Shown: piece after piece, positions 53,681 to 62,749 of the stretch
Layout of the letters: the number at the start of each line of letters is the position of its first letter
How positions within the stretch are numbered: the first letter of the stretch is position 1
Program-made: the position numbers and the translations under genes
Assembly (NCBI GenBank): GCA_009692365.1
Contig: SHZJ01000004.1
Span: forward strand, 62,001 to 126,000
From: Gammaproteobacteria bacterium
GTDB lineage: Bacteria; Pseudomonadota; Gammaproteobacteria; Ga0077536
Length of the DNA: 64,000 nt
Direction of reading: 5' to 3'
Notes under the pieces: model-generated
What the model was told of the DNA's origin: nothing
What the model saw: only the letters and a program-made list of their open reading frames with translations
The model's database searches: none

Positions 53681-54310
53681 TTAGGCGGCCGCGCTGGGCC
53701 GCGCGGCGACGGCGGCGCGCCAACGTGCAATGTGCACGTGGCCGGCCGCCGGTTCTTCCTCTACGTTGACCGCGAATCCCACCACCACGAAAGCGGTGAT
53801 GTCGGCCACCGAGAAATGCTCGCCGGCCAGCCACGTTTGGCCGTTCAGTCCGCTTTCTAAATCGTCAAAAAACGCCCGCAGGCGCGCTTTCCCCCGTTCG
53901 ACCAGCGCAGGAATCTGTGCGTAGTCACGCGGGCCGGGGAGGGCACGATTCACAAACCGCGGGGCGGCGTTGCGCAGTGCTTCGGCCGCTCCCGCTAAGC
54001 CCTCGAGTTCGGCGCGCCGGCTCCACATCTCAACCAAAGCCTGCTCTTTAGGAGTACTGCCAAACAGCACGGGGGCGGGATGCAGCGCGTCCAAGTAGCG
54101 GCAAATTGCCATGGTTTCGGTTAACAGCGTGCCGTCGTCCAGCAGCAGCGCCGGCACGACCATGCCGGGATTGTCCTGCTTGAATTGCGCCTCAAACTGC
54201 TCGCCTTGGCGCAAATTGATTTGCACGCTGGGGATTTCCAGACCTTTCTCTGCCATAAACATGCGCACGCGGCGTGGGTTTGGGGCGAGCACAAAATCGT
54301 AGAGTTTCAT
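53681..54310 (-). CDS. glutathione S-transferase family protein
   Basis: A 209-residue GST with an N-terminal MKLYDFVLAPNPRRVRMFMAEKGLEI. The PNPRRVRMF helix is typical of bacterial and plant GSTs with a Ser/Asn rather than a Tyr activating residue. It also has GMVVPALLLDDGTLLTETMAICRYLD, which includes the cis-Pro and the Glu-Thr glutathione contact. The helical half contains WLAGEHFSVADITAFVVV, the conserved core motif. The start at 54310 gives this N-terminus; the longer frame overlaps the divergent SDR's promoter. It shares a 122-bp divergent region with that SDR. Confidence 0.9.
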   Translation of the reverse strand: MKLYDFVLAPNPRRVRMFMAEKGLEIPSVQINLRQGEQFEAQFKQDNPGMVVPALLLDDGTLLTETMAICRYLDALHPAPVLFGSTPKEQALVEMWSRRAELEGLAGAAEALRNAAPRFVNRALPGPRDYAQIPALVERGKARLRAFFDDLESGLNGQTWLAGEHFSVADITAFVVVGFAVNVEEEPAAGHVHIARWRAAVAARPSAAA

Positions 54311-54432
54311 CGCGAAGCTTCTCCTAAAAAGACCGTGGCAAGTGTTGGTTGGGCGCGCAGCGGCTATCATACCTGCCGCAGGACGGACGTCGCTCGGCGT
54401 TCGCAACATGACTATCACGAGGAGAATGGGTA

Positions 54433-55203
54433 ATGCAGGTGCAAGGCAAAGTGGCAATTGTCACCGGTGGGGCGTCGGGCTTGGGACGGGCAACGGCGGA
54501 GGCCTTAGTGGCGGGTGGTGCGCGCGTCGCCATCTTCGATTTAAGCGACGACTTGGGCCAAACCTTGGCGGGGCAACTCGGCTCAGCGGCAATCTACCAG
54601 CATGTGAATGTGACTTCCGAAGCAGAGGTCAAGGCGGCCATCGCCGCCACCCTGCAGGCGTTGGGTGCCATTCATTTTTGTATCAACTGCGCGGGCATCG
54701 GCAGTGCGGCTAAAACCGTGAGCAAGGGCGAGCCCCATACGCTAGAGCAATTCCAGCGCATCGTCGGCGTCAATCTTATTGGCACCTTCAACGTGCTGCG
54801 TCTGGCAGCGGTAGCGATGACCAAGAACGCCCCCGAAGGGGCCAGCGGCGAGCGTGGGGTGGTGATCAACACCGCCTCGATAGCCGCGTGGGATGGCCAG
54901 ATGGGGCAGGCCGCCTACGCCGCCAGCAAGGCCGGGGTGGTGGGGCTGTCCCTGCCGGTTGCGCGTGACCTGGCGCGCGATGGCATTCGCTGTAACTGCA
55001 TTGCGCCCGGCTTGTTCGAAACCCCGATGATGCGCGGCCTACCGGATAAGATTCGCGAGGGGATTCAACTCCAAATCGAATACCCCAAACGCTTCGGTCT
55101 GGCCGAGGAATACGCCAAGTTGGCGTTGGCTATCATTGATAACCCCTATCTCAATGGGGAATCCATCCGACTGGATGCTGCCAGCCGTTTGCCGCCGCGT
55201 TAA
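54433..55203 (+). CDS. SDR, HSD10-like 3-hydroxyacyl-CoA dehydrogenase
   Basis: A 256-residue NAD-dependent SDR resembling type II 3-hydroxyacyl-CoA dehydrogenase (HSD17B10). Residues are TGGASGLG for cofactor, CAGIGSA after strand 4, and an unusually long insert (LAAVAMTKNAPEGASGERGVVINTASIAA). YAASKAGVVGLSLPVARDLA carries the active-site Tyr/Lys. The APGLFETPMM and NGESIRLDAASRLPPR C-terminus is typical of this branch. Together with the thiolase it could complete a round of acyl-CoA oxidation. Ribosome site GAGGAGAATGGG lies before the ATG. Confidence 0.88.
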   Translation: MQVQGKVAIVTGGASGLGRATAEALVAGGARVAIFDLSDDLGQTLAGQLGSAAIYQHVNVTSEAEVKAAIAATLQALGAIHFCINCAGIGSAAKTVSKGEPHTLEQFQRIVGVNLIGTFNVLRLAAVAMTKNAPEGASGERGVVINTASIAAWDGQMGQAAYAASKAGVVGLSLPVARDLARDGIRCNCIAPGLFETPMMRGLPDKIREGIQLQIEYPKRFGLAEEYAKLALAIIDNPYLNGESIRLDAASRLPPR

Positions 55204-55285
55204 GGACTGCTGTTGCAGCCCGTGGCCAGCATTTAGCAGCGGGCTTCAGTCACCAACCTGCCCCATTCTCAGTGGAGAACGCTAG

Positions 55286-55882
55286 ATGTCAGACGCCGCC
55301 GTGCTCGGGTTGACGCGCTGCGCGTGGGCCACCCCGCAGCGACCTGAAGAACTGCTTTACCACGACACCGAATGGGGTGTCCCGGTGCGCGACGATCGCG
55401 TGCATTTTGAGTTTTTGGTGCTGGAGTCCGCCCAAGCAGGGCTGAGTTGGTACAGCATTCTACGGCGCCGGGCCGCCTATCGGCGAGCCTTCGCGGCGTT
55501 TGATCCGGTGCAGGTCGCCGGCTATCCCGCAAGCGCGGTGGACGCGCTCCTGCACGACGAGGGCATCATCCGAAACCGCGCCAAAATTACCGCCGCCATC
55601 AACAATGCCGCGCGCTTGCTGGAGGTTCAGCAAGCCTTTGGGAGCTTCAACACCTACGTGTGGGGTTTTGTGGGCGGCGGCCCATTGCATATCCCCAGAA
55701 CGAACTGGGCCGACGTGCCGGCTACCAGCCCCGAGTCCATCGCGCTGGCGCGCGACCTAAAAGCCCGCGGCTTTCAATTTTTAGGCCCAACCACCTTGTA
55801 CGCCTATCTGCAGGCCACCGGTTTGGTTAACGACCATCTGCAAAGTTGTTTCCGTTACCCGCAGGTGGCCGCCTTAGGCTGA
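55286..55882 (+). CDS. tag: DNA-3-methyladenine glycosylase I
   Basis: Base-excision repair glycosylase of 198 residues that removes 3-methyladenine. Diagnostic segments are RCAWA near residue 12, YHDTEWGVPVRDD, FEFLVLESAQAGLSWYSIL, and the Tag-specific HhH-like region. NYxxGF-type YVWGFVGG and FLGPTTLYAYLQATGLVNDH follow. Zn-binding Cys and His appear at C12 and near the C-terminus (NDHLQSCFRYP). It stands apart from its neighbours on the plus strand with an 82-bp leader. Confidence 0.94.
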   Translation: MSDAAVLGLTRCAWATPQRPEELLYHDTEWGVPVRDDRVHFEFLVLESAQAGLSWYSILRRRAAYRRAFAAFDPVQVAGYPASAVDALLHDEGIIRNRAKITAAINNAARLLEVQQAFGSFNTYVWGFVGGGPLHIPRTNWADVPATSPESIALARDLKARGFQFLGPTTLYAYLQATGLVNDHLQSCFRYPQVAALG

Positions 55883-56216
55883 GCCTCCAACGCGACTAGG
55901 CGGCGTGCCCAAGGCCAGTCGGGAGCGGGCCCGCTGCCCACCGGTGCTGGCCGCTGGTGGTCGCAAGCGGCGCCTCGGGCAAGCCGAATCGCCAAGTAAG
56001 ACTGCTCAACCGGGCGGCGGCACTGCTCGCACGCGCCCTTGCGTCGCGGCCATTGGTGACGAGCGGAGGCCGCGCTGTGCCCGGCGACATGGGCTGAGTG
56101 CGAGGGGTTGCGAGGGCGTGCGGTTGCGGCACTCCCCAAACAACTGCGGCACCCACAGGCGCCGCAGTGTAGCTGATGGCAAGCGAGGCTTATTTGGCCT
56201 TCGCGGCGCCTTCGTT
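55883..56216. other. 334-bp intergenic region without a supported gene
   Basis: This region lies between the convergent ends of tag and the YCF48-like gene. Short frames are Arg/Ala/Pro-rich with no motif or ribosome site. No hairpin followed by a T-run was found, so how the two converging transcripts end is not clear. Confidence 0.5.
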
Positions 56217-57530
56217 TCAGTCCCCAGGGGTACGGTCTAGTGTCTCTGCGATGGCGACATCGCCCGCCGTCTTAACCGGTACCCGGTGCCACTCGCAGGC
56301 GGCACTCAAGCCACATTTGAGTACGAGTACCGTCTGGCGACCGCCCAGCAGCAGGGTTGTGCCATTGGGCATCTTTACCGGGTTTTTCAACCACGACAGC
56401 AGCTTGAGTTGGCTGCGGTCGGCGAGTAGCCATTGGTCGTCGACGAAGGTGCCCACCATGCCCACCGCGCCCGCGATGACGGGGACGGTTGAGCCACTGC
56501 CGTCCTTAATCAGGGCCACGCCGAAGAGGCCTTCCGCGCTGGGAGGCGGCAGACGCGTCCAAGTTAGCCCGGCGTCGGTGCTTCGGTGCACCGCGCCTGC
56601 GGCGCCGACGAGTACCATGGTTTTGCCCTCCTGCGTGCCCGTAATCCAGTAAGGCTGTTCAGGCTCTTTGGGCGTGAACACGCTGTCGCGACGGGTCCAA
56701 GTGGCACCGCCATCGGCGCTCTGGACTATCATGCCGAATTCACCCGCGATGGTGACGTTGTCGCCCTCAAACATCACCACGTTCCAAGACACGTCATCAT
56801 GTTTGAACGCCGGGCCCGGGTGGAACTGGAAGCTGATGGAGGGTGCTGGTTCGGCGTCCAAATCGGCGTTGATTTGGATAAAGCCTTCGTCTGGATAGAA
56901 GGTGTAATCGGTGTCGGCTACCAGCGGTGCGCCACCCTTGGTCGCGGTGATTTTCACGGTCTCCGGTATGATGTTGGCCACGCCGAAATACCATTCGCTG
57001 GCGGTGTTGGCCGGCAGTTTCACTTCGGGCTGCTGGATTTCGGTAATGGTGACGGGGTCCCATTTTCTACCATCCGCGCTCTTAGCCAACATGCCGCGTG
57101 AGCCTACTGCCCAACCTTTGCCGCCCGAAATGGCGATGTCGAGCACGGGTTCATCGAACTCCGTAATTTTGCCGAGGTCGGTCAGGGTCTTGCCATCGAA
57201 GCTGTAGAGCCTGCCGGTCGAAGTGCCCAGTAGCACTTCGCTGTTGGTCAGTTTTTCCACTGCCGTGAAATCGATGTTTTCGTTGGCTTCAAAGCGGCTG
57301 AGTTCCGCCACGCCTTCGTCGTCGACTCGCAACGCGCCCAGCAGGCCGTGCAGGCCTGCCACCAACACGCCCTTTTGGCCGGGGAGGTAGGTGGCGGTGG
57401 TGAAATCAACCACCAGTGGGCTGCGATTGTCCTTCAGTTCTTCCGTTGCGGCGTAAGCGGTTGAGGTTGCCGCTGCGAAGACGGCGGGCCACATGGCATG
57501 AAGAAACGGACGTTTGGTGCGGTTCTGCAT
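56217..57530 (-). CDS. exported YCF48/BNR-repeat beta-propeller protein
   Basis: A 437-residue protein with a signal peptide (HAMWPAVFAAATSTAYA). The rest has repeated propeller-like blocks: GWAVGSRGMLAKSADGRKW, GEFGMIVQSADGGATWTRR, and GAAGAVHRSTDAGLTWTRLPPP. The Asp-box S-x-DGG-x-TW pattern is the YCF48/BNR type. Related proteins, often named photosynthesis or PSII-assembly-like factors, recur beside DUF1302, DUF1329 and RND exporter genes in proteobacteria. The start ATG 57530 is chosen because the signal peptide begins there. Here it lies on the strand opposite the DUF1302 genes, 1.1 kb away. Confidence 0.82.
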   Translation of the reverse strand: MQNRTKRPFLHAMWPAVFAAATSTAYAATEELKDNRSPLVVDFTTATYLPGQKGVLVAGLHGLLGALRVDDEGVAELSRFEANENIDFTAVEKLTNSEVLLGTSTGRLYSFDGKTLTDLGKITEFDEPVLDIAISGGKGWAVGSRGMLAKSADGRKWDPVTITEIQQPEVKLPANTASEWYFGVANIIPETVKITATKGGAPLVADTDYTFYPDEGFIQINADLDAEPAPSISFQFHPGPAFKHDDVSWNVVMFEGDNVTIAGEFGMIVQSADGGATWTRRDSVFTPKEPEQPYWITGTQEGKTMVLVGAAGAVHRSTDAGLTWTRLPPPSAEGLFGVALIKDGSGSTVPVIAGAVGMVGTFVDDQWLLADRSQLKLLSWLKNPVKMPNGTTLLLGGRQTVLVLKCGLSAACEWHRVPVKTAGDVAIAETLDRTPGD

Positions 57531-57662
57531 CGTGCAAGCCTTCAAAATTTTATCGATTGAAATCGTGAGCCTCGCGAGAGTCGTGCAGGGCTCGCCTAGT
57601 TGCTGCTGGCAACCATAGCAATAACGCTTCCTCAGGTACAAGTAAAAATGCGCCCGGGGTGT

Positions 57663-58157
57663 TCAGCCGGGGCCTAGGAGTTCTGCGTAGCGTCCGCGGT
57701 AGTACAGCAACGGGGCTGCGTCGGGGTCGGCGGTCGGGGTTAAATGCGTGACTGCGCCCACAAAAATCTGGTGATCGCCCTCCGGGTACGCCGCCCGCAC
57801 GCGGCACTCGATGCCCAATAATCGGCCCGTGAGCAGTGGTGCCCCGCTTTTCCCCCACTCGAAGGAGACTGCGGCAAATTTGTCTGGATTCTTTTTCGCA
57901 AACGCATTGGAGAGCGCCTGCTGCGGCTGCGCTAGGATATTGATCGCGAACACCCCGCTGCGTTTGATGGCTGCTAGCGTGTCGGACTTGTTGTCCACGC
58001 AGATGACAAACAACGGTGGGTCCAGCGATAGCGAGGTCACGGCGTTCATGGTGAGGCCGTAGGGCTGGCCCTCAGGGTCGCGGGTGGTCACGATGGATAC
58101 GCCGCTGGCCCAGACGCCGCAGGCCTTGCGAAATTCATCAGCGGAAAAAGCTGTCAT
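57663..58157 (-). CDS. flavin reductase domain protein (FMN-binding, HpaC-like)
   Basis: A 164-residue protein of the flavin reductase family that supplies reduced FMN or FAD to a partner monooxygenase. Typical segments are FRKACGVWASGVSIVTTRD, GLTMNAVTSLSLDPPLFVICVDNKSDT, FAINIL and GDHQIFVGAV. The start ATG 58157 gives the standard N-terminus, whereas the longer frame reads into the divergent promoter region. No two-component monooxygenase is encoded nearby, so its partner is unknown. It may be co-transcribed with the YCF48-like gene 132 bp downstream. Confidence 0.9.
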   Translation of the reverse strand: MTAFSADEFRKACGVWASGVSIVTTRDPEGQPYGLTMNAVTSLSLDPPLFVICVDNKSDTLAAIKRSGVFAINILAQPQQALSNAFAKKNPDKFAAVSFEWGKSGAPLLTGRLLGIECRVRAAYPEGDHQIFVGAVTHLTPTADPDAAPLLYYRGRYAELLGPG

Positions 58158-58628
58158 GTTGGCGCTCTGGCTGGATTGGAAAGGATGAGGATTCGGCTGG
58201 CTGGCACGCCGCGCGGCATGATACATGCCGTTGCCAGCGCAGGAAATCTCGGCGGCGGCGCTCGCCGGTCTGCGGGCGAGTTGGCTGGCACGCGGCCCCC
58301 TGGCTAGCCCCGCCCGCGCGCGCTTGAGTTCAGCGCGGCACCTGACGCCCGCCCATCGAAAACCGGCCGCACTGAGCCCGCTGTCCGCCGCCGCCAGGGC
58401 AGTCTGTGGTGAAAAAACCACGTTTCGACACTTCACTTGGCGATAATTGCAAATTAGTGTTTACGATTTACAACAGCTGTGCCAGACTCCGACCCAATTA
58501 GCATCCGTCCGCGCTCCGAGCGCGCGGGGCGTGAGCGGGCCAGCGAGCCCGGGATGCGAAAACGGTGTGAATACGCCCGGGTTTCTGGCCCGGGCGATGT
58601 GTAAGGTAGAAAAATGGGAGACGACACA
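58158..58628. other. 471-bp divergent promoter region
   Basis: It separates the flavin reductase (minus) from the DUF1302 gene (plus) and must carry both promoters. The stretch at about 58440-58490 is AT-rich compared with its surroundings, which suits a promoter, but no convincing -35/-10 pair can be fixed. The minus-side 200 bp are GC-rich with only chance frames. Confidence 0.45.
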
Positions 58629-61148
58629 ATGAAGAGCATATTCCGCGCTTTGTCATTGAGTGCTGCGGTCTCGACCGCGCTGCTAGTGGCAGCGCCGGCC
58701 GAAGCCCGCATTTTGATTGATGCACTCGGTGGTGAAGTTAAAATTGAAGGCGCGCTGAGTTCTGACGCGCGGGCGCGTTTCGGGTCTGGCGACTCATACC
58801 TGAATCAGTGGATTCAGCGCCTCGAAATCAACGCCGAGGTCAACTATCAAAACGTCGGCATGTTCGACACCCTGAGCTTCGTCACCGTAATCCGGCCCGA
58901 GTTCGACGCCGCCTATTACATGGGCGAAACCTTCGGCAGCGGCACCGCCAACAACAGCGGCCAGCCTTCCTACATGGGCCGCGCGTCTACCTACACCAAT
59001 AGCCCCATCGAGCACGGCGGGTTTGACGTCTATCAGGCAACGGACTTCGGCTACAGTGGCGCAAACGGCACTACGCCGGGCACGGTGCCGCGCGACAGCC
59101 CACTGGGCTTTGGCTACAACGCCACGGGCGGCTTGGGCAAAATTGTTCAGCAGGGCTACCAAGACCAGTCCTGGTTGACCAACAACTCCGAGTCCATTCT
59201 TTTCCGTGCGCCTGACCGCGGCAAATATAACCCGAGAAACGTCGGGAAGGGCGGCTTCCCGGTCACCGCCGTGACGAGCAACAAGCTCTACGGCAACGCG
59301 CCGGGCCAAGGCCTGCTGCCGTTCCAGTGCATCCGTTGTTCCGACCAGAACGTCGGCCCGCTCGACGTTGCCATGAACAACACGGACGCCAGCGGTCGCC
59401 TGTATCCGTTCCGCGAACTCTATATGGACGCCACCCTAGGCGACTGGTGGATTCGGATCGGTAAACAGCAGGTGGTGTGGGGCAAGACCGACTTCTTCCG
59501 CCTCCAAGACGTGGTTAACCCGGTGGACTACGGCCAGCATTTGTTCTTCGATTCCTTCGAAGACATTCGCATTCCCCAGTGGATAGCCTCTTTTCAGTAC
59601 AAGTTTGGCGCCGTGGGTCCTACCACCGACAACGCCGTCACGGTGCTGTGGAACTTTGACCAATTCCAGCAAACCGGTTTAGGCAACCCTTCGCAGGGCT
59701 GGGCCCACCCGTTTTCCAAAGACATCAGCGTTTTCGCGATGTACAACTCCTACTTCGCCGTCGAGCCTTGCATTAGCGGCGCCACGGAAAACGCGCGTTC
59801 GCAGGCGGCGGCGGCCGGGACAATTCCGTTCTTGGGTACTCCGCTTCCCGGTGGGTCGTTCAACAACGACAACATCTGCGGTTCGCGGGGTCCTCGCGAC
59901 TATCGTTCGCCGGCTGGCTTCGGCTCGCCCGCGGGTCTGCGCATCAATGACCGCCCAGAATGGGCCATTGAGAACACCGAGCCCGGCATGCGTTGGGAGT
60001 TCCGTCTGGGCGAAGTGCACACCGCGATATCCTACTATTACGGTTGGAACGACGTGGGGGCTTTCCAGTTCGAGAACATCAACGTGCTCAACACGGGCCT
60101 CGACGCCTTTAACGCGCTGGGCACCGGCGCCACCTCTGGTGTTCGTCAGAACAACGCAGCGTTCGGCAAAACCGACTGCACGGTGTCTGACTTGACGGGC
60201 GGTCTTCTTACCGGCCACGCGTTTGCTGGCTTCGGCACGTTCCTCGATCCTAACGGCGCGTGCCCGCAGGGTTCCTTGGGCTTCCCCATCCAGGTGATGA
60301 AGCCGGGTGATGCGATCGCAGCGATTGCGGCCGGCGGCAGCACAGCCCGCGCGGTGGACGACCTGACCGGCGAAGCATCCACCATCTCCGACTTCGCCCA
60401 ACGCGCCATCGCCGGTAAGGACGCCACCCTGTTCTACCGCGCCAGCGCCGGCGCGCTCACCGGTGGGCATGTGAAGCAGTCCTACAAGCAGTCCCACATT
60501 CCGGGCTTGTCGTTCGACTACTTTGAAAACTACACCGGCGTGGTGTTTCGGGTGGAGTCCTCCTGGACCCTCGACGAACTCGTGATGAACACTCGCAAGG
60601 CCGACTGGGCCGACACGAGCAATGTCATGCGTTGGTCGATTGGTTTAGACCGTCCCACGTGGATCAAGTGGCTGAACAAAGACCGCACCTTCTTCTTGTC
60701 CATGCAGATATTCGACACTTGGTACATGGACTACGAGGGCACCAAGCACACGGGCTACCTGTTCGAAGAACACAACTTCATCACCACCTTCTTCTATATC
60801 GCCAACTACCTGCGCGATACCCTGAAGCCGGTTGGTTTTGCCGTGTGGGAAGAGGACAGCAACTCCTTTGTGGCCGGTCAGAGCCTAGAATGGTTTATCG
60901 ACAACCATTGGTCTATCAAGGGTGGGTTTAACCTCATCTGGGGCGGCACCAATAACTTCCAGCACGATGCGGGCCCGTACCACGCGTACATCATTCCGGA
61001 TGGTGGAGCGGCCCAGTTCGCCAGCGACGGCGGGGCTTGGAACCGGCGTCACCCCTACCAGGAAGGCCCGCTCGGCCTTGCGCACGAGGGCTTGGGCGCA
61101 CTGCGTGACAACGACGAGCTCTTCTTCCAGCTGAAGTACCAGTTCTGA
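58629..61148 (+). CDS. DUF1302-family outer-membrane-like protein
   Basis: An 839-residue exported protein. The signal peptide (MKSIFRALSLSAAVSTALLVAAPAEA) is followed by long stretches of alternating, aromatic-rich strands (for example YLNQWIQRLEINAEVNYQNVG, ELYMDATLGDWWIRIGKQQVVWGKTD). It ends in Phe (ELFFQLKYQF), as outer-membrane barrels do. These features fit DUF1302, and WWIRIGKQQVVWG is typical. GGGAG about 8 bp before ATG 58629 favours this start over ATG 58614. DUF1302 is usually encoded with DUF1329 and RND exporters; its role is unproven, perhaps handling hydrophobic compounds. Confidence 0.85.
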   Translation: MKSIFRALSLSAAVSTALLVAAPAEARILIDALGGEVKIEGALSSDARARFGSGDSYLNQWIQRLEINAEVNYQNVGMFDTLSFVTVIRPEFDAAYYMGETFGSGTANNSGQPSYMGRASTYTNSPIEHGGFDVYQATDFGYSGANGTTPGTVPRDSPLGFGYNATGGLGKIVQQGYQDQSWLTNNSESILFRAPDRGKYNPRNVGKGGFPVTAVTSNKLYGNAPGQGLLPFQCIRCSDQNVGPLDVAMNNTDASGRLYPFRELYMDATLGDWWIRIGKQQVVWGKTDFFRLQDVVNPVDYGQHLFFDSFEDIRIPQWIASFQYKFGAVGPTTDNAVTVLWNFDQFQQTGLGNPSQGWAHPFSKDISVFAMYNSYFAVEPCISGATENARSQAAAAGTIPFLGTPLPGGSFNNDNICGSRGPRDYRSPAGFGSPAGLRINDRPEWAIENTEPGMRWEFRLGEVHTAISYYYGWNDVGAFQFENINVLNTGLDAFNALGTGATSGVRQNNAAFGKTDCTVSDLTGGLLTGHAFAGFGTFLDPNGACPQGSLGFPIQVMKPGDAIAAIAAGGSTARAVDDLTGEASTISDFAQRAIAGKDATLFYRASAGALTGGHVKQSYKQSHIPGLSFDYFENYTGVVFRVESSWTLDELVMNTRKADWADTSNVMRWSIGLDRPTWIKWLNKDRTFFLSMQIFDTWYMDYEGTKHTGYLFEEHNFITTFFYIANYLRDTLKPVGFAVWEEDSNSFVAGQSLEWFIDNHWSIKGGFNLIWGGTNNFQHDAGPYHAYIIPDGGAAQFASDGGAWNRRHPYQEGPLGLAHEGLGALRDNDELFFQLKYQF

Positions 61149-61184
61149 GCACGCGCTAGAAAAGATACAACGAAGTGTCATCCT

Positions 61185-61217
61185 CGTAGCATCGGCTTGA
61201 ACCAAGCGGGTGCTACG
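61185..61217 (+). other. intercistronic hairpin between DUF1302 and DUF1329 genes
   Basis: CGTAGCA (61185-61191) pairs with TGCTACG (61211-61217), and inside it GCTTG (61195-61199) pairs with CAAGC (61203-61207) across a 3-base loop. A TCG/GGG internal loop lies between the stems. No T-run follows, so read-through is expected; the hairpin may protect the upstream mRNA or set relative expression. Confidence 0.45.
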
Positions 61218-61254
61218 GGGAACTCAATGATTACCAAAGAACAGGAGCTTTTAC

Positions 61255-62628
61255 ATGAGAAATTCGATTCGGCTAGCACTGCTCGCGGCCTTCGCCGTAC
61301 AGCCGCTCGCTGCTAGCGCCTACACGCCAGAAGACCACTTGGCGTGGATCGCGGCCAACGCCGCGGCCCAGCCGCAGTTCGTCGACGGGGACACCATCAC
61401 CTTCGAGAAGGCCGACCTCATCAAGCCTTTTACGCCGGTGGAATATCAGGAAATTCAGATTTTCGAAGGCATGGAAGTCAAGATCAAAGACGCCGGCGAT
61501 CTGACCCCCAACGAGGTCTATGTGGCCGCCACCGAGAAGTTTAAAGGCACGGCCAAGATTGCAACCGATGGCGCATTGGAAAACTACACCGCCGGCCGCC
61601 CGTTCGACCCCGCTACCTTTACGGCGGGCAGCAAAGAAGACGGTTGGAAAATGGTGTGGAACTGGAATTTCCGCTGGCAGCTGGCGGGTCTTTCGGTTGG
61701 TGAAGTGCATTGGGTGTGGGTCCGTAAAGGCGGTGAGCACAGCAAGCACGAAATCATGACTGATCAGGGTGGCAAGTACGCTGGTTTCTACGAAGGCGGC
61801 GGCTCTTTCGAGCGCACGCTGACCGGCCCTTACCGCCGAGTGATGTTCTCGCACCGCTCTGACCTGCCGGAAAGCGGCTACAAGGTCAACAATGGCGAAG
61901 GTTTCGCCAAGGGGACCGAGTTCCGCGAATACACGGGTTTTACCTCGCCGTTTGACATCGCCGGTACGGCGTTCCTCATTCTGCGCTACGACGACCCGCG
62001 CAAAGGCGACGACTCTTGGGCCTATATCCCCAGCCTGCGCCGAGTTCGCCGTATTTCTGTCGAAGTGAAGTCCGACTCCCTGTTGGGTACGGACCACACG
62101 CTGGAAGACTTTTATGGCTTTAATGGCCGCCCGTTGGAGCACGACTGGGAATACGTGGGTCACGTCAAGGAACTCGCCATTGCCCGTTCGCGTAACACCA
62201 ATGCGGTGTACTACGGTCCTAATGGCTGGGCGATGAAGGACGACTGGGCGCTGCGCGAACTGGACATCGTGAAGCAGACCCCCAAGCGTTCTAACCACCC
62301 GTACTCGATGAAGTACATCCACCTCGACCGTCAGTCGGGTGAGTGCTACTACGCGAATGCGTTCGACCAAGCGGGCCAGCTGTGGAAAGTGTGGCAGCTG
62401 TCGAAGCTGTGGGCCGATGACCCGCAGGCCAAAGGCCAGGTTACCGATTGGAAAGCCCTGCCTAGCCCGGAGGGCGTCAAGTTCGGTATCTTCCAGAGCA
62501 TTAACGTCATCGACCTCCAGAATTCGCGCGGCACGTTAGTGCCCTGCCGCGGCATCGGTGCCCCCACGACCGATCTGGAGAAGGTGAAGAAGCTGCTGGA
62601 CGTTAACTATCTGACCGAAGGCCGCTAG
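61255..62628 (+). CDS. DUF1329-family exported protein
   Basis: A 457-residue protein with a signal peptide (RNSIRLALLAAFAVQPLAASA). DUF1329 proteins have a LolA/LolB-like half-barrel that holds hydrophobic ligands in the periplasm. Characteristic segments are REYTGFTSPFDIAGTAFLILRYDDP, DDSWAYIPSLRRVRRIS, and GTDHTLEDFYGFNGRPLEHDWEYVG. CAGGAG lies about 9 bp before ATG 61255. The gene follows DUF1302 by 106 bp, with a hairpin between, and is followed by a strong intrinsic terminator. The two proteins probably act together at the outer membrane. Confidence 0.88.
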   Translation: MRNSIRLALLAAFAVQPLAASAYTPEDHLAWIAANAAAQPQFVDGDTITFEKADLIKPFTPVEYQEIQIFEGMEVKIKDAGDLTPNEVYVAATEKFKGTAKIATDGALENYTAGRPFDPATFTAGSKEDGWKMVWNWNFRWQLAGLSVGEVHWVWVRKGGEHSKHEIMTDQGGKYAGFYEGGGSFERTLTGPYRRVMFSHRSDLPESGYKVNNGEGFAKGTEFREYTGFTSPFDIAGTAFLILRYDDPRKGDDSWAYIPSLRRVRRISVEVKSDSLLGTDHTLEDFYGFNGRPLEHDWEYVGHVKELAIARSRNTNAVYYGPNGWAMKDDWALRELDIVKQTPKRSNHPYSMKYIHLDRQSGECYYANAFDQAGQLWKVWQLSKLWADDPQAKGQVTDWKALPSPEGVKFGIFQSINVIDLQNSRGTLVPCRGIGAPTTDLEKVKKLLDVNYLTEGR

Positions 62629-62664
62629 ACCGAGTTGCGCCGGTTCGCCGGCGCAGCGTCCAAT

Positions 62665-62694
62665 AAACGGGCCGCTCTGCGGCCCGTTTTTTTT
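62665..62694 (+). terminator. intrinsic terminator after the DUF1329 gene
   Basis: ACGGGCCGC (62667-62675) and GCGGCCCGT (62679-62687) form a perfect 9-bp stem with a TCT loop, extended by A/T pairs. It is followed by a run of eight T (62687-62694). It sits 36 bp after the DUF1329 stop and should end most transcription from the DUF1302 promoter. Confidence 0.9.
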
Positions 62695-62749
62695 GAGTCC
62701 AAGTACCGCCAAACGAGAGGCAGCAACTGTGCTGCAACGGAGTGATGAG

